Source: Schistocerca nitens (taxonomy: Eukaryota > Arthropoda > Insecta > Orthoptera > Acrididae). From it: DNA of 64,000 nt. Position numbers and translations under genes: made by a program. Shown here piece after piece: positions 35,003 through 46,645 of this stretch. The DNA lies in the NCBI RefSeq assembly GCF_023898315.1, contig NC_064614.1:704182720-704246719 (forward strand), read 5' to 3'. Within the stretch, counting starts at the first letter, position 1, and each line of letters begins with the position of its first letter. The notes below the pieces were generated by a model. That model saw only the letters and a program-made list of their open reading frames with translations, did not search any database and had not been told where the DNA came from.

Positions 35003-36942
35003 AACTGCACAAAAAGGATCATTTTTTCGAAACCCTCTAACTGTCTCCCGTTCGAAACTTGGTTCAAAGCTGCCTATGACTTTCCTCTGTTATGGTGCAA
35101 ATGGGTTGCACGCTGCGATGTCGCTCCCAGGCTCGGCAGCGCTTCAAACAGCAAGGTGCCGATACATACAAAATGACCAGAGCTCTGAAGTTCAGGAGAG
35201 GTGTGACGTAAGTTAATGATGCCACATTGGCACCAAATTTCACAACTCTTCTCAACGCCATAATGGGTGTCTCAGACGATTGGAAGATCATCACACCCCC
35301 CCACTTATTCACATTCAACCGCTCCTTTGATGCCTCTGCAGTGGAAGTCAGAATCGCATTGAAATCACGTACTTTTCTTATGGGTGGCCGAGGAAAACAT
35401 TTCAGACACACTCCCGCAAATAACTGACATGAAAGGCTTCACGGGATGACATAAGTGGGTGTGAATGAAACCAACACTTCCCTTAGGGTGTTGATTCCCA
35501 CACACTTTGAGATTAAAAACGACGTTTCGCAGTGTGATGATTCACAGGACGACGTTTTCGACGACACTGCTGACATGCCCCCGACAATTCAACCCTTCTT
35601 TAAGGTCATAGTTTGATTCTGATCCCTTTGGAGTGCGGCGCGATCGCAATTTTTGCAGTTATATACATAGTGGAATCACTGGGGACCATTCGAAACCATG
35701 CCTCCTGTTTCTCACCATTCTGTCGCGTAAACACAGAGGGAGGGGGTTGGAACATTGACTAGGGCGTGAATAAAATGACGAAAGCTCCATCTAATACCCA
35801 CCAGCTCAGCAACACAATCGCTGCAATAAGCTCACCTTTGTGGACCATATAAAAAAAGTACCTATACAGAGACTTTGACGCCCCTTCAGCTAAGTGACGC
35901 TCCACTGCCGCCCTATCGCCTGAGGCAGGCAACCCCTTCGACACCCCTTTATATTTCATATACCAGCAAGCAAAGCACTTGAGCAGCAGTGGACAGCCAC
36001 TCAGATGAATGTACAGGCAAATTTTTAATGTGATCAACAAAGGTGCGCACATTGCAACGAGGGTGTTGCCGACCTGGGGGGATCTTAGAGGGAACCTTCG
36101 CCATTTTATTCATGCGCTGGTCAATGTTTCACCCCCAGTGATTACGCCACAGAAGGGCACGAAAAGCATAATCATCCTTTTATACTCCAGATTACGTTCG
36201 AATTTCGTCGAATGGTCCCTAGTGGTTCTACCCAGTGCACCAGAGCAAAATAAGCGATGGGGTTACACTCCAAAGTGGTCAGTGGGATTGCGACCCCACG
36301 ATGTCTTTAGAGAAGAGCTGAATGGCCCAGGTGTGTCTGCAGTGTTGGTCATAGTCAAGAACGTCGTTCTGTTGCTGATCATACTGTGAAGTGTCGTTTT
36401 CATCCGAAAACTGTGTGGGAATCAACGTCCCAAGGGAAGGGGTGGTTTCGTTGACGCCCTTTGTATCACCCCCTGAGGCCTTTTTGTGTCGATTCTGAGC
36501 TGCGGTGTGTCTGAAATGTTTTCTACGGCCACCCATAGGAAAACCGCTTAATATTAACCAGGGCATAGCGATTCTGACCTCCATTGCAGAGACATCAAAA
36601 GATGTTGTGAAATGTAAGAGTGGATGTGACGACCGTCCTATAGTGTGACACGTCCAGTGTGGTGTTCGGAAGAATGGTGGTCAAATTTCATGCCAAGGTG
36701 ACTCATTAACCCACCTTACACCTCACATGAACGTCTAAGCTCAGGCCTTTTTTACCCATGTGTTGACACCTTCCCGTTTGGAGCATCGCCGAGCCCGACA
36801 GAGATTTCGCAGGGCGGCACGTTTCTGCATCATTGCAGAGGAATATTGTAGGCAGGTTTGAGCCAAATTTCAAATTTATTAATCACAATAGGTGACAATT
36901 TCGGGATTTTGGAAAAATGATCCTTTCTTTTTTTGTGCAGTG
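35003..36942. mobile_element. Large fold-back element with ~0.9-kb inverted arms
   Basis: Both ends read CTGCACAAAAA inward. Ordered blocks pair across the element in inverted orientation: AGGATCATTTTT near both ends, GAGGTCAGAATCGC versus GAAGTCAGAATCGC, ATGGGTGGCCG.GAAAACATTT, CAGACACAC.GC, GTTGATTCCCACACA, and the inner CATTTTATTCA.GC.CT.GTCAATGTT. Arms are about 35003-35870 and 36025-36942. They are clearly diverged (roughly 70-80% by eye). The weak ORFs on the two arms mirror each other and lack a known domain. It may be a fold-back/MULE-like DNA transposon. Confidence 0.75.
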
Positions 36943-36964
36943 TATTTCACTATAGTCGAACATA

Positions 36965-38525
36965 CATTCTAAGACAAAAAAAAGCGACGGACCAGGAAGG
37001 AATTATCCGAATGGGACGGAAATCAGTAGATGTGATGTGCATGTACAGACGAGCAACTGATTGCAGTTTCAGAAAAATTGGATTGCTTGTTCAAGAAAAA
37101 AAGCTTCGCAAATTGAACAAGTCAGTAATGTGTTAGTCCACTTCTGGACATTATGTCTTGGCAATGATTGACAGAGTTGTTGGATGTACACCTGAGGGAT
37201 ATAGTGCCAAATTCTGTCCAATTGGCGCGTCAGATTGTCAAAATACCGATCTGGTTGGATGGCTATGCTGACAATGCTCCAAACGTTAACAATTGGGGAG
37301 AGATCCGGCAACCTTGCTTGCCAAGGTAGGGTTTGGCAAGCCCGATGAGAAACAATAGACTCGCCATGTGCGGGCGAGCATTGTCTTGCTGAAATGTAAG
37401 CCTAGGATGGCTTGTCTTGAAGGACAGTAAATCGGTGCATAGCCGACCGCGGTACCGAGTGGTTCGAGGCGCTTCAGTCCGGAACCGCGCGACTGCTACG
37501 GTCGCAGGTTCGAATCCTGCATTGGGCATGGATGTGTGTGATGTCCTTAGGTTAGTTAGGTTTAAGTAGTTCTAAGTTCTAGGGGACTGATGACCTCAGA
37601 TGTTAAGTCCCATAGTGCTCAGAGCCATTTGAACCATTTTTGAAACGTGGCATAGAATATCGTTTACGTACCGTTGTGCTGTAAGGGTGCTGCAGATGAA
37701 AACCAGAGTTGCCATGCTATAAATGAACTCCTAGTTGTCAGGCCATATGGCAGCCAATACGCAGGTTGGTATCCCACTGCTGGCCAGAACCTCTCCAGAC
37801 ACTTTTCTTTTTTCTGGTAGTCAGGTATCAGTTCAAAGTGATAGTCATCATTGAAGTTAATTCTACTCCATTCAATAAGATTCGAGGCCTAGGACGTGTC
37901 TGGGGACGCCTGGACAATGGTGGGATAGCGACCTGAATATCGCCTGCCATATGGTCCGACAACGATGAGTGATGTTCTGGGGTGCTACTTGTTTTCATCC
38001 CTTTGGTTGTCATCCATGGCGCCCATACAGCACATCGGTACGTGAAAGATATTCTATTCTCCATTTTATTGCCCTTCATGGCGAGCAATCGTGGGCTTAC
38101 ATTTCAGCAACATAACGTCTGTCTGCACATGGCGAGAGATTCTACAGCTTTTCTCGTGCTTGCCAGACCCCACCTTGCCCAGCTAGGTCGCCAGGTATCT
38201 CCCCAGTTGTTAACGTTAGGAGCACTGTGGGCAGCGCCGTCCAACAAGCTCGGGAATTTGACGATCTAACGCGTCAATTTGACAGAATTTGGCTCTATAT
38301 CCCTGAGAAACACATCCAATAACTCTATCAATCAATGCCAAGTTGCCTAACTGCTTGCATAAGAGCCAAAGGTAGACGACACGTTATTGACTTGCTCAAT
38401 TTGTGAAACTCTGTCTCTTAAATAAATCATTCATTTTTTTTAATTATAACCATTTATTTGTCTGCATTTGTACACCAGATCTCCCGATTTCCATCCCATT
38501 CGGATAATTCCGTCATGGTTCGTCG
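36965..38525. mobile_element. Two 3' halves of one Tc1 family in inverted orientation
   Basis: 36965 to ~37850 (minus, interrupted by a SINE) and ~37850 to 38525 (plus) encode the same transposase C-terminal half. Both have LTFQQDNARPH or LTFQQHNVCLH, then GRQVSPQLLTLGALW-like text. The outer ends are inverted copies of GGAATTATCCGAATGGGA.GG. Both halves have stops and frame changes. The two copies join tail-out near 37850. Confidence 0.75.
37443..37642 (+). repeat. SINE-A inserted in Tc1 half-element
   Basis: Full-length SINE-A with head GCCGACCGCGGTACCGAG, box B GGTTCGAATCC and the standard tail. The flanks show only a short GGTGCATA/GTGGCATA similarity, so the target duplication is decayed or short. 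It interrupts the minus-strand Tc1 half between the WGAI-like and LTFQQDNARPH regions. Confidence 0.9.
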
Positions 38526-38859
38526 TTTCTCTCTCTCCCTCTCTCTCTTTTTTGTTTTGTTTTTGTTTTTGTGTTAGAGTTTGTTTCAATGTTCTACAAT
38601 CTAGCGGGGTTGTAAAATGTCTCCACATCTGCGCATGTGGTAGTTTCACATCACATCTCCTGACACTCCCTATCATAACCAGCAAAAGATGTCTTGCATA
38701 AGAACAGATACCATCATAAGAATAGATACCATCTTCATATAGATAAGGTTCACCGGCCAATAATCTTCTCCAGTGCGGATGCACTCACATTGCTCAAAAT
38801 CTTACGGGAATCGGTAGGTTGACCGCCGCGAGTAATTATAGTGGGCAGGGGCACTACAT

Positions 38860-39080
38860 ATGTAGTGTGTGGACAGTAAGCTGTAAATGTGGGTCTCACG
38901 GGGAGTGTGCCAAAGATAAGTCCCTGCAGTCACACTGTCCTCAGTGTCCACGATGGCGCAGTAGGGAGAGCATCTGCCGTGTAAGCAGGAGATCCCGGGT
39001 TCGAGTCCCGGTCATGACACACGCTTTCAACTGTCCCCGTTGATATTTATCAACGTATGTAAGCAGCTAATGGTCTGGGT
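38860..39080 (+). repeat. SINE-B, tRNA-derived
   Basis: A second SINE type. It has a leader (GGGTCTCACGGGGAGTGTGC), a tRNA-like domain at about 38948-39022 with box A GATGGCGCAGTAGGG and box B GGTTCGAGTCCCGG, then a body ending near TATTTATCAACG. The anticodon-arm-like hairpin CTGC-CGTGTAA-GCAG has G instead of T before the anticodon position, and the acceptor stem is poor. A functional tRNA is therefore unlikely. Confidence 0.65.
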
Positions 39081-39780
39081 TTATTGTAGTTTCATTCAGA
39101 AGTCTGGTGCAAATGTTAGGTGTCTTATGTTTAACGTGAAACACAATTTATTAGAGGAATCGCTAAAAATCAATTAAAAATGCAATTCTCGACTGGACAT
39201 TAGATCGCCTTCTGTTTATAGGAGGCATGATTGGAGTTTAACGTTTCATCTACAGTGCTATGAAATGTCTATCTCATGAAGGCATACTTACAGCGAAAAA
39301 GCAGTATCAGTTAATGGACAGTAATGTTATCTGTCAAAAAGTGTGCAGTCTTTTCAAAACAGCTAATTCAGAATCTACAGTATGAATACACTACCTGGAA
39401 ACCCTACTGAATCTATAATATGAATCTACTTCTACATCCTGAGTGAATTCACCATGGAATCTACTGTTGAACGTACTACTGTGATAACCACTAGAAGTCT
39501 ATCGACTGCAGAGTCCGTGCAGAATACCGTGGCCAGTAGATGAGCAGAAGGCAGGGCACGTGTTGGAAGAACAGCAGTGCTGGGGGCTGAGGGAAGGTGC
39601 TGTAGGAAAATACCGAGCTCTAGAGGGGAGCTGCCGTTCTACACTGAAACCTACACTCACATTTTTTTAATAAATATTAAATGGGGCCCCTGGTCGTTCA
39701 AAAAGATCTGTCACCTCGGCAGTAGTTAGCATCTGAAAAGAATTCTGCCGAAAGTGCAACGATTTATTTTCGCCTGGTTT
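39080..39780. other. Unassigned DNA
   Basis: About 700 bases. The rightmost part may hold the 3' end of the adjacent Tc1 element, but its terminal repeat was not found. Confidence 0.35.
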
Positions 39781-39817
39781 GTTAACCATTTGTAACTTTC
39801 AGATAGATCCTGAGAAA

Positions 39818-40837
39818 TCAGTACCTAGAGCAACCACCTCTGGCCCTAATAACGGCCTTGATACGCCTGGGCATTGAGTCAAACAGAGCTTGGATGGCGT
39901 ATACAGGTACAGCTGCCCACGCTGCTTCAACATGATACCACAGTTCATCAAGAGTAGTGACTGGCGTATTGAGACGAGCCAGTTGCTGGGCCACCATTGA
40001 CCAGACGTGTTCAATTGGTGAGAGATCTGGAGAATGTGCTGGCCAGGGCAGAAGTCGAACATTTTCTGTAACCAGAAAGGCCCGTACAGGACCTGCAACA
40101 TGCGGTCGTGCATTATCCTGAAGAAATGTAGGGTTTCGCAGGGATCGAATGAAGGGTAGAGACACGGGTCGTAACACATCTGAAATGTAACGTCCACTGT
40201 TCAAAGTGCCGTCAGTGCGAACAAGAGGTGACCGAGACGTGTAACCAATGGCACCCGATACCATCCCGTCGGGTGATACGCCAGTATGGCGATGACGAAT
40301 ACACGCTTCCAATGTGCGTTCACCGCGATGTCGCCAAACACGGATGCGACCGTCATGATGCTGTAAACAGAACCTGGATTCATCCGAAAAAATGACGTTT
40401 TGCCATTCGTGCACCCAGGTTCGTCGTTGAGTACACCATCGCAGGCGTTCCTTTCTGTAATGCAGCGTCAAGGGTAACCGCAGCCATGGTCTCCGAGCTG
40501 ATAGTCCATGCTGCTGCAAACGTCGTCGAACTGTTCGTGCAGATGGTTGTTGTCTTGCAAATGTCCCCTTCTGCTGACTCAGGGATCGAGACGTGGTTGC
40601 ACGATCGGTTACAGCCATGAGGATAAGATGCCTGTCATCTCGACTGCTAGTGATACGAGGCCGTTGGGATCCATCACGGCATTCCGTATTACCCTCCTGA
40701 ACCCACCGATTCCATATTCTGCTAACAGTCATTGGATCTCGACCAACGCGAGCAGCAATGTCGCGATACGATAAACCGCAATCGCTATAGGCTACTATCC
40801 GACCTTTATCAAAATTCGAAAACGTCATGGTACGCAT
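39818..40837 (-). CDS. Tc1-like transposase, intact (339 aa, DD34E)
   Basis: Cut-and-paste transposase. Two helix-turn-helix segments (residues ~10-120, with GLSYRDIAARVGRDPMTVSR) are followed by the catalytic domain with Asp152 (IFSDESRF), Asp241 (FLQDNARPH) and Glu276 (SPIEHVW). I count 34 residues between the last two, the usual Tc1 value. Length is normal and no break is seen. The alternative start is Met4. Downstream is the stop ...GGCSRY. The element around it is interrupted: the tail of an I-like LINE lies only ~10 bp upstream of the start codon, so promoter and 5' terminal repeat are separated from it. Confidence 0.92.
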   Translation of the reverse strand: MRTMTFSNFDKGRIVAYSDCGLSYRDIAARVGRDPMTVSRIWNRWVQEGNTECRDGSQRPRITSSRDDRHLILMAVTDRATTSRSLSQQKGTFARQQPSARTVRRRLQQHGLSARRPWLRLPLTLHYRKERLRWCTQRRTWVHEWQNVIFSDESRFCLQHHDGRIRVWRHRGERTLEACIRHRHTGVSPDGMVSGAIGYTSRSPLVRTDGTLNSGRYISDVLRPVSLPFIRSLRNPTFLQDNARPHVAGPVRAFLVTENVRLLPWPAHSPDLSPIEHVWSMVAQQLARLNTPVTTLDELWYHVEAAWAAVPVYAIQALFDSMPRRIKAVIRARGGCSRY

Positions 40838-40864
40838 TTCTCCTCCTTGTCCCCAAAAAGAGCT

Positions 40865-43800
40865 TCAAATGACTGACGTCATCTCACTGGCACTAATAAA
40901 CTCGAGAACGCGATCGGCTGAGTGCGTGTCATCTGCTAAAATGGAAGAAATATCAGTCGACAGCTGTAGACGGGCGCGTAACGGAGTAAAATAGGGGCAC
41001 TCAAGTAAAAGGTGTCTTACCGTCTACAGCTGGGAGCAGTGGGGACAGAGTGGGGGAGGATCGCCACTTAAAAGATGTCGATGGCTAAAAAGACAGTGCC
41101 CTGTCCGGAGTCTAGTTAAGATTACCTCCTCACGACGACGCGTTCGGGAGGAAGAGGTCCAAGCACAGGGAAGAGCTTTCACGTTCCGCAATTTATTATT
41201 GGGAAGTGTCGACCAATGTGCGGGCCATAAAAGAACAACACGACGACATAAAACACTCCGTAGATCGGCGAAGGGAATCGTGCGAATAGCTGGCCGAAGA
41301 AGAGAGACTGCAGCCTTGTCCGCTATATCGGCCGCCTTATTTCCACAGATACCAACGTGTCCTGGGATCCAGAGGAACGCCACAGAGACGCCCCCCAAGT
41401 GGAGCACGTGTAGGCAGTCCTGAATCCGGTGGACCAGAGGGTGGACTGTGGTAGAGAGCTTGGAGACTGAGGAGAGAGCTGAGAGAATCTGAACAGATAA
41501 CATACTGTATTCGCTGATGGCGACGGATGTATTGGACAGCCTGGAGAACAGCGTAAAGCTCCGCAGTATAAACCGAACACTGGTCGGGAAGCCGAAATCG
41601 ATTTGGGGTGTAGCCAACAATATAGGCACCCCCCACACCAAACGATGTTTTTGAGCCATCATTGTAAATAAATGTGGCTTCCTTCATTTGTGCACATAGA
41701 GCAGCAAATGCCCGACGATAAGCAAGTGAAGGGGTACCATCCTTGGGAAACTGACATAGGTCACGGAGCAGGCAGGTCCGGGGATGGAGCCAAGGTGGTG
41801 CTGTACCCCAAGTTGTCAAGAAAGTTTTAGGAAAGCGGAAGGAAAGAGACTGGAGCAGTTGACGGAAGCGGACTCCCGGTGGTAGTAGTGAGGAAGGGCG
41901 GCCTGCATACCCTAAATCCAAGGAGGCGTCGAAAAAGATGTAATGGGCCGGATTAGCAGGCATGGAAGACAGATGGCTAGCATAACGACTCAGAAGGAGA
42001 GCTCGCCGATTGGACAGCGGAGGTTCAGCAGTCTCAGCATAAAGGCTTTCCACAGGGCTGGTGTAAAAAGCTCCAGATACTAAACGTAATCCACGGTGGT
42101 GGATAGAGTCGAGACACCGAAGAATAGACGGCCGAGCGGGGGAGTAAACTATGCTTCCATAGTCCAATTTCAAGCGCACTAAGGCGCGACAGAGGCGGAG
42201 AAGGACCACTCGGTCGGCTCCCCAGGAGGTACCATTCAGGACACGGAGGGTGTTGAGGGATCGCAGACAGCGAGCCGAACGATAGGAAACGTGGGAGGAC
42301 CTGCACAGTTTTCTGTCAAACATAAGACCCAACAATTTAGTGACGTCCGAAAACGGAAGGTTGACAGGTCCTAGTTGTAGGGAAGGTGGAAGAAACTCCG
42401 TACGACGCCAAAAATTAACACAAACTGTCTTACTGGGAGAAAAGCGGAAGCCTGTTTCGATGCTCCAAGAGTGGAGGCGATCGAGACATCCTTGAAGACG
42501 TCGTTCAAGAAGGCTGGTCTGTTGAGAGCTGTAGTAGATCGCAAAATCGTCCACAAAGAGGGAGGCCGAGACATCAGGAAGGAGGCAATCCATAATTGGA
42601 TTTATGGCAATGGCAAACAGTACAACACTTAGCACGGAGCCCTGCGGTACCCCATTTTCTTGGGAGAAAGTATGGGAGAGAGTAGTGTTCACCCGCACTC
42701 TAAATGTGCGCTCTGTCATAAATTCGCGAAGAAAAAGGGGCAGCCGACATCGAAAGCCCCAAGAGAACAGTGTGCGGAGGATGCCTGTCCTCCAATAGGT
42801 ATCATATGCTCTCTCCAGATCAAAAAATATTGCTACTGTCTGGCGTTTCCGGAGAAAATTGTTCATGATATAAGTGGAGAGAGCAACAAGATGGTCAACT
42901 GCAGAACGATGCTTTCGGAAACCGCATTAGGCAGGTGTTTTTGACTGCGGGACTCCAGCCACCAAGCTAAACGGCAATTCACCATACGCTCCAAAACCTT
43001 ACATACACTACTCGTGAGAGAAATGGGGCGATAGCTAGAGGGGAGATGTTTGTCCTTTCCAGGTTTCGGAACAGGAACGACGATAGCTTCCCGCCAACGT
43101 CTGGGAAAAGTACTGTCGGTCCAAATTCGATTATAAAGGCGAAGGAGGTAACGCAGACTATGGTATGATAAATGCAGCAACATTTGGATGTGGATACCAT
43201 CCGGTCCTGGGGCGGAGGAGCGAGAAGAAGAGAGTGCATGTTGGAGTTCCCGTATGGAGAAAACAGTATTATAGCTTTCGCGATTTTGAGAGGAGAAAGC
43301 AAGTGGTTGCACTTCCGCTGCACGTTTCTTTGGGAGAAATGCTGGCGGCTAATTTGAAGAGCTCGAAATCTCAGCAAAGTGTTGACCCAGTGAGTTAGAA
43401 ATTGCGACGGGGTCCACTAATTTATCATGCGCGACAGTGAGCCCAGAGACCGGGGAGAAACTAGGCGCGCCAAGTAACTGTCGAATCCGACTCCAAACTT
43501 CCGAGGAGGGAGTGAAGGTGTTATATGAGCTAGTAAAGAAGTCCCAGCTCGCCTTCTTGCTATCGCGGATGACGCGACGGCATCGCGCACGGAACTGCTT
43601 ATAGCGGATACAGTTGGCCAAAGTAGGATGATGTCTGAAAACGCGAAGAGCACGTCGCCGCTCACGTATTGCATCACGGCATGCCTCGTTCCACCAAGGA
43701 ACTGGGGGGCGCCGGGGCAATTCGGAGGTTCGAGGTATTGAACGTTCCGCAGCTGTAAGAATAACGTCTGTAATATGAGTGACCCCATCGTCGACGCTAT

Positions 43801-44551
43801 GAAAGTGATGGTCATCGAATGTCGCTAGAGACGAAAAAAGTGTCAAATCGGCTTGGGCAAACTTCCAGTGTCGCGGGCGCATATACGGCAGTTGTGGCTG
43901 CAATCGAAGGACACATGGAAAGTGGTCACTCAAGTGTGTATCAGCAAGGGCGAACCATTCGAAGCGCCGAGCTAGCTGAACAGTACCGACCGAAAGGTCC
44001 AAATGAGAGAAATTTGTAGTGGAGGCAGACAAAAATGTAGGATCCCCAGTGTTGAGGCAAACAAGATCCGCTTGGTGGAAGACATCTATCAATAGTGAAC
44101 CACGCGGACAAGGATGTGGAGATCCCCAAAGCGGGTGGTGGGCATTGAAGTCCCCAACCAGGATATAAGGGGGTGGAAGCTGACCAAGAAGATGAAAGAG
44201 CTCAGCTCGTGCCATTGGTGTGGATGATGGAATGTATACAGTACAAAGAGAGAAGGTGTATCCAGAAAGGGAAAGACGGACAGCGACAGCTTGGAAGGAA
44301 GTGTTTAAGGGGATTGGGTGATAATGGAGAGTATCATGGAGAAGAATCATGAGTCCACCATGTGCCGGAGTGCCTTCAACAGAGGGGAGATCAAATCGGA
44401 CTGACTGAAAATGGGGGAAAACAAAGCAGTCGTGGGGACGCAGCTTTGTTTCCTGAAGACAGAAGATGACCGGCGAGTAGGATCGTAAGAGGATCGACAA
44501 TTCATCCCGATTGGCTCGAATGCGGCGGATATTCCAATGGATAATGGACAT
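40865..44551 (-). pseudogene. LINE ORF2: endonuclease, reverse transcriptase, RNase H
   Basis: Starts MSIIHWNIRRIRAN, 40 nt after the ORF1 stop. The EEP endonuclease includes VGDFNAHHPLWG and SDHFPC (residues ~1-230). RT fingers carry APGPDGIHIQML and VPKPGKDKHLPSSYRPISLT. RT palm has FFDLERAYD, GVPQGSVLS and an intact FVDD box at about 42546-42557. RNase H has YNDGSKTSFGVGGA, TAELYAVLQA, CSDSLSSLLS and WIPGHVGICGNKAAD. A terminal HLLLECP-type zinc segment follows. Lesions: an in-frame stop at ~43349, frameshifts at ~42925 and ~41.45 kb, and a stop at ~41024. Nearly all catalytic motifs survive. Confidence 0.88.
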
Positions 44552-44591
44552 AGGGTGGACAGAAAACGGAAGAATGTGACCAAGATTGCCC

Positions 44592-45974
44592 TCAACTCAA
44601 CGACTGCTCAGAGCTTGCGACCGACAGTTCGGAACGGCGCTCAGCCGAAGGCAGATGATCCTGATCCATAGGTTGTTCAGGAGCAGCTCCTGCCACCAGC
44701 GATCGGCCGGTTGATCGGCCGCCAGCAGTGCGCCTCGGCGACACAGAAGACGGCCGAGGGCGGCTACCGCCAGGTGGTGCTTTAGATGAGACACGCCGTG
44801 GCGGAGAAGGAGAGGAACTGGGTTTCTTATTAGCCTTCTTGGAGACAGGATGTTTAGATGAAGGAGGAACTGATGGTTGTAAAGTTGGGGTACGTAAAAA
44901 ATCTTCACGAGTAGGCTCTTTTTTGGAAGTCCGGGTGTCTGACTTTTGGGCTCGAGATTTAGCAGAACCCGATGAAGGGTGAGCCATAGAGTGAGCAGGC
45001 GAAAGCGGGGAGGTTGAACGGGCGATCTTTGCGCTTGCCAATCTGACGACCGTGGCACTAAAGGTAAGATCACAAGTCTGCGTGGCCACCTCCTTTGTTG
45101 GCCAAGGAGAGGCAAGGACAGTGCTACATTTAGCTGTCTGAGGCACAGTGGGCTTTCGACTGGCGAATAATTTTCGAGCAGCAAAGGTCGACACCTTTTC
45201 CTTCACTCTGATTTCCTGAATGTACTTTTCGTCTTTAAAAATGGGGCAATCTCTAGAGGAAGCAGCGTGGTCACCCATACAGTCGATGCAACGAGGGGAT
45301 GGAGGTGGACAAGCACCCTCATGGGCATCCTTTCCACACGTAACACATTTGGCCGGATTGGAACAGGACCGGCTGTTATGACTGAACCGCTGACACCGAT
45401 AACAACACGTAGGGTTTGGGATGTAAGGGCGAACGGAAATTATCTCATAGCCCGATTTTATGTTTGATGGGAGTTGAACTCTGTCAAATGTCAAGAAGAT
45501 AGTATGGGTTGGAACAATGTTCGTGTCAACCCTTTTCATAACTCGATGAACAGCCGTTACGCCCTGGTCAGACAGGTAGTGTTGAATTTCCTCGTCAGAC
45601 AATCCGTCCAGGGAGCGTGTATAAACGACCCCACATGAGGAATTTAAAGTGCGGTGCGCTTCCACCCGGACAGGGAAGGTGTATAGCAGTGAAGTATGCA
45701 GCAATTTTTGTGCCTGGAGGGCACTGACTGTTTCTAACAACAAGGTGCCATTTCGTAATCTGGAACAAGACTTTACAGGACCTGCAATTGCGTCGACACC
45801 TTTCTGAATAATGAAGGGGTTGACAGTGGAGAAGTTGTGACCTTCGTCAGACCGAGAAACAACAAGGAACTGTGGCAACGATGGAAGAACTGTCTGTGGC
45901 TGAGGCTCATTGAACTTACACTTGTGAGAAGACATAGTAGAAAATGAAGAAACCATTGCGGAAGTATCCCCCAT
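44592..45974 (-). CDS. LINE ORF1, Gag-like zinc-knuckle protein (460 aa)
   Basis: Nucleic-acid-binding protein expected to coat the LINE RNA. The frame is open from 46055 (487 aa). The start MGDTSAMVSSF at 45974 is preferred because the upstream 27 residues are basic and continue the leader-like sequence. About 160 residues of mixed alpha/beta sequence, possibly RRM-like, come first. Then there are three CCHC knuckles (CYRCQRFSHNSRSC, CVTCGKDAHEGAC, CIDCMGDHAASSRDC) and a Ser/Pro/Lys-rich disordered tail. No stop interrupts it. It precedes ORF2 by 40 nt, an arrangement that implies re-initiation or internal entry for ORF2. Confidence 0.88.
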   Translation of the reverse strand: MGDTSAMVSSFSTMSSHKCKFNEPQPQTVLPSLPQFLVVSRSDEGHNFSTVNPFIIQKGVDAIAGPVKSCSRLRNGTLLLETVSALQAQKLLHTSLLYTFPVRVEAHRTLNSSCGVVYTRSLDGLSDEEIQHYLSDQGVTAVHRVMKRVDTNIVPTHTIFLTFDRVQLPSNIKSGYEIISVRPYIPNPTCCYRCQRFSHNSRSCSNPAKCVTCGKDAHEGACPPPSPRCIDCMGDHAASSRDCPIFKDEKYIQEIRVKEKVSTFAARKLFASRKPTVPQTAKCSTVLASPWPTKEVATQTCDLTFSATVVRLASAKIARSTSPLSPAHSMAHPSSGSAKSRAQKSDTRTSKKEPTREDFLRTPTLQPSVPPSSKHPVSKKANKKPSSSPSPPRRVSSKAPPGGSRPRPSSVSPRRTAGGRSTGRSLVAGAAPEQPMDQDHLPSAERRSELSVASSEQSLS

Positions 45975-46645
45975 GATTACCGGCGTCTCCGATGGCGCGC
46001 TCCTCCCTTGTGGGGGTCCTCTCTGAGGGCACTCCCGCCTTAGGTGATTGTTCACACCTCAGGTCACACCTCCCAAGACACGGACAGAGGGACCAATCGG
46101 AACTTTCGGAAGGTATCAGCTCGGGTAATCACCCCTCCCTGGGCCTGGCCATTACCAGGGGGTACGTACGTGTCCTACCTGTCTACCCGGGGCGGGGAAT
46201 TACGCTTTACCCCGTCACCGGCTACGCATGGAAATGCGTGGGTCGGCCTTCAGACACACACAGGGAGGAAAAAAGAGAAAGGGAAAACAAAGAAAGGAAA
46301 AGGAAAGAAGAGGTCTCAAACGCCGCAGTGGAGAAAAGGGTAAAGAGAAGAGGTAAGGAAAAGAGAAGGACAAAGGAAGGACGAAGACTTGCAAGCAGAG
46401 AAAGCGACGGATGTGTTACATTTTCGAGCGTCCGTCTCCGGACGTAGGCACAAAACATACTCCCAGAGGGGGAGAAAGGGAAGGAAAGAGGCGGAGGTGA
46501 GGGGAGGAGGCGAAGATGGGGAAGGGGAAGGATGCGGCAAAGGAAGGTATGCTGTCCGGAAAGGAAGGAGGGCCACAGTAGCTCGGGGTCCTGTGCTCGC
46601 TACGCATGTATCCACAAAAGAGTTGTGGACCCCCTGGGGGGGGTT

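Larger units (their letters stand above)
40848..46645 (-). mobile_element. I-like LINE with ORF1 and ORF2, almost full length
   Basis: A 5.8-kb non-LTR retrotransposon on the minus strand. A GC-rich leader (about 46.06-46.64 kb, starting CCCCCCCCAGGGGGTCC) precedes ORF1 with zinc knuckles (44592-45974). After a 40-nt gap comes ORF2 (44551-40865) with endonuclease, RT and RNase H, then a short tail. An endonuclease-RT-RNase H order with a CCHC ORF1 fits the I superfamily. About four lesions interrupt ORF2 and none interrupts ORF1, so the copy is fairly young. Confidence 0.85.

Noticed and set aside
35064-36584. Mirror-image ORFs of ~100 codons in the fold-back element as genes
   Set aside because: They occur on both arms because the arms are inverted copies, lack known domains and are broken between copies.
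38948-39022. Possible tRNA gene
   Set aside because: Box A and B are present, but the acceptor stem is poor, the base before the anticodon is not T, and SINE-like flanks continue on both sides.
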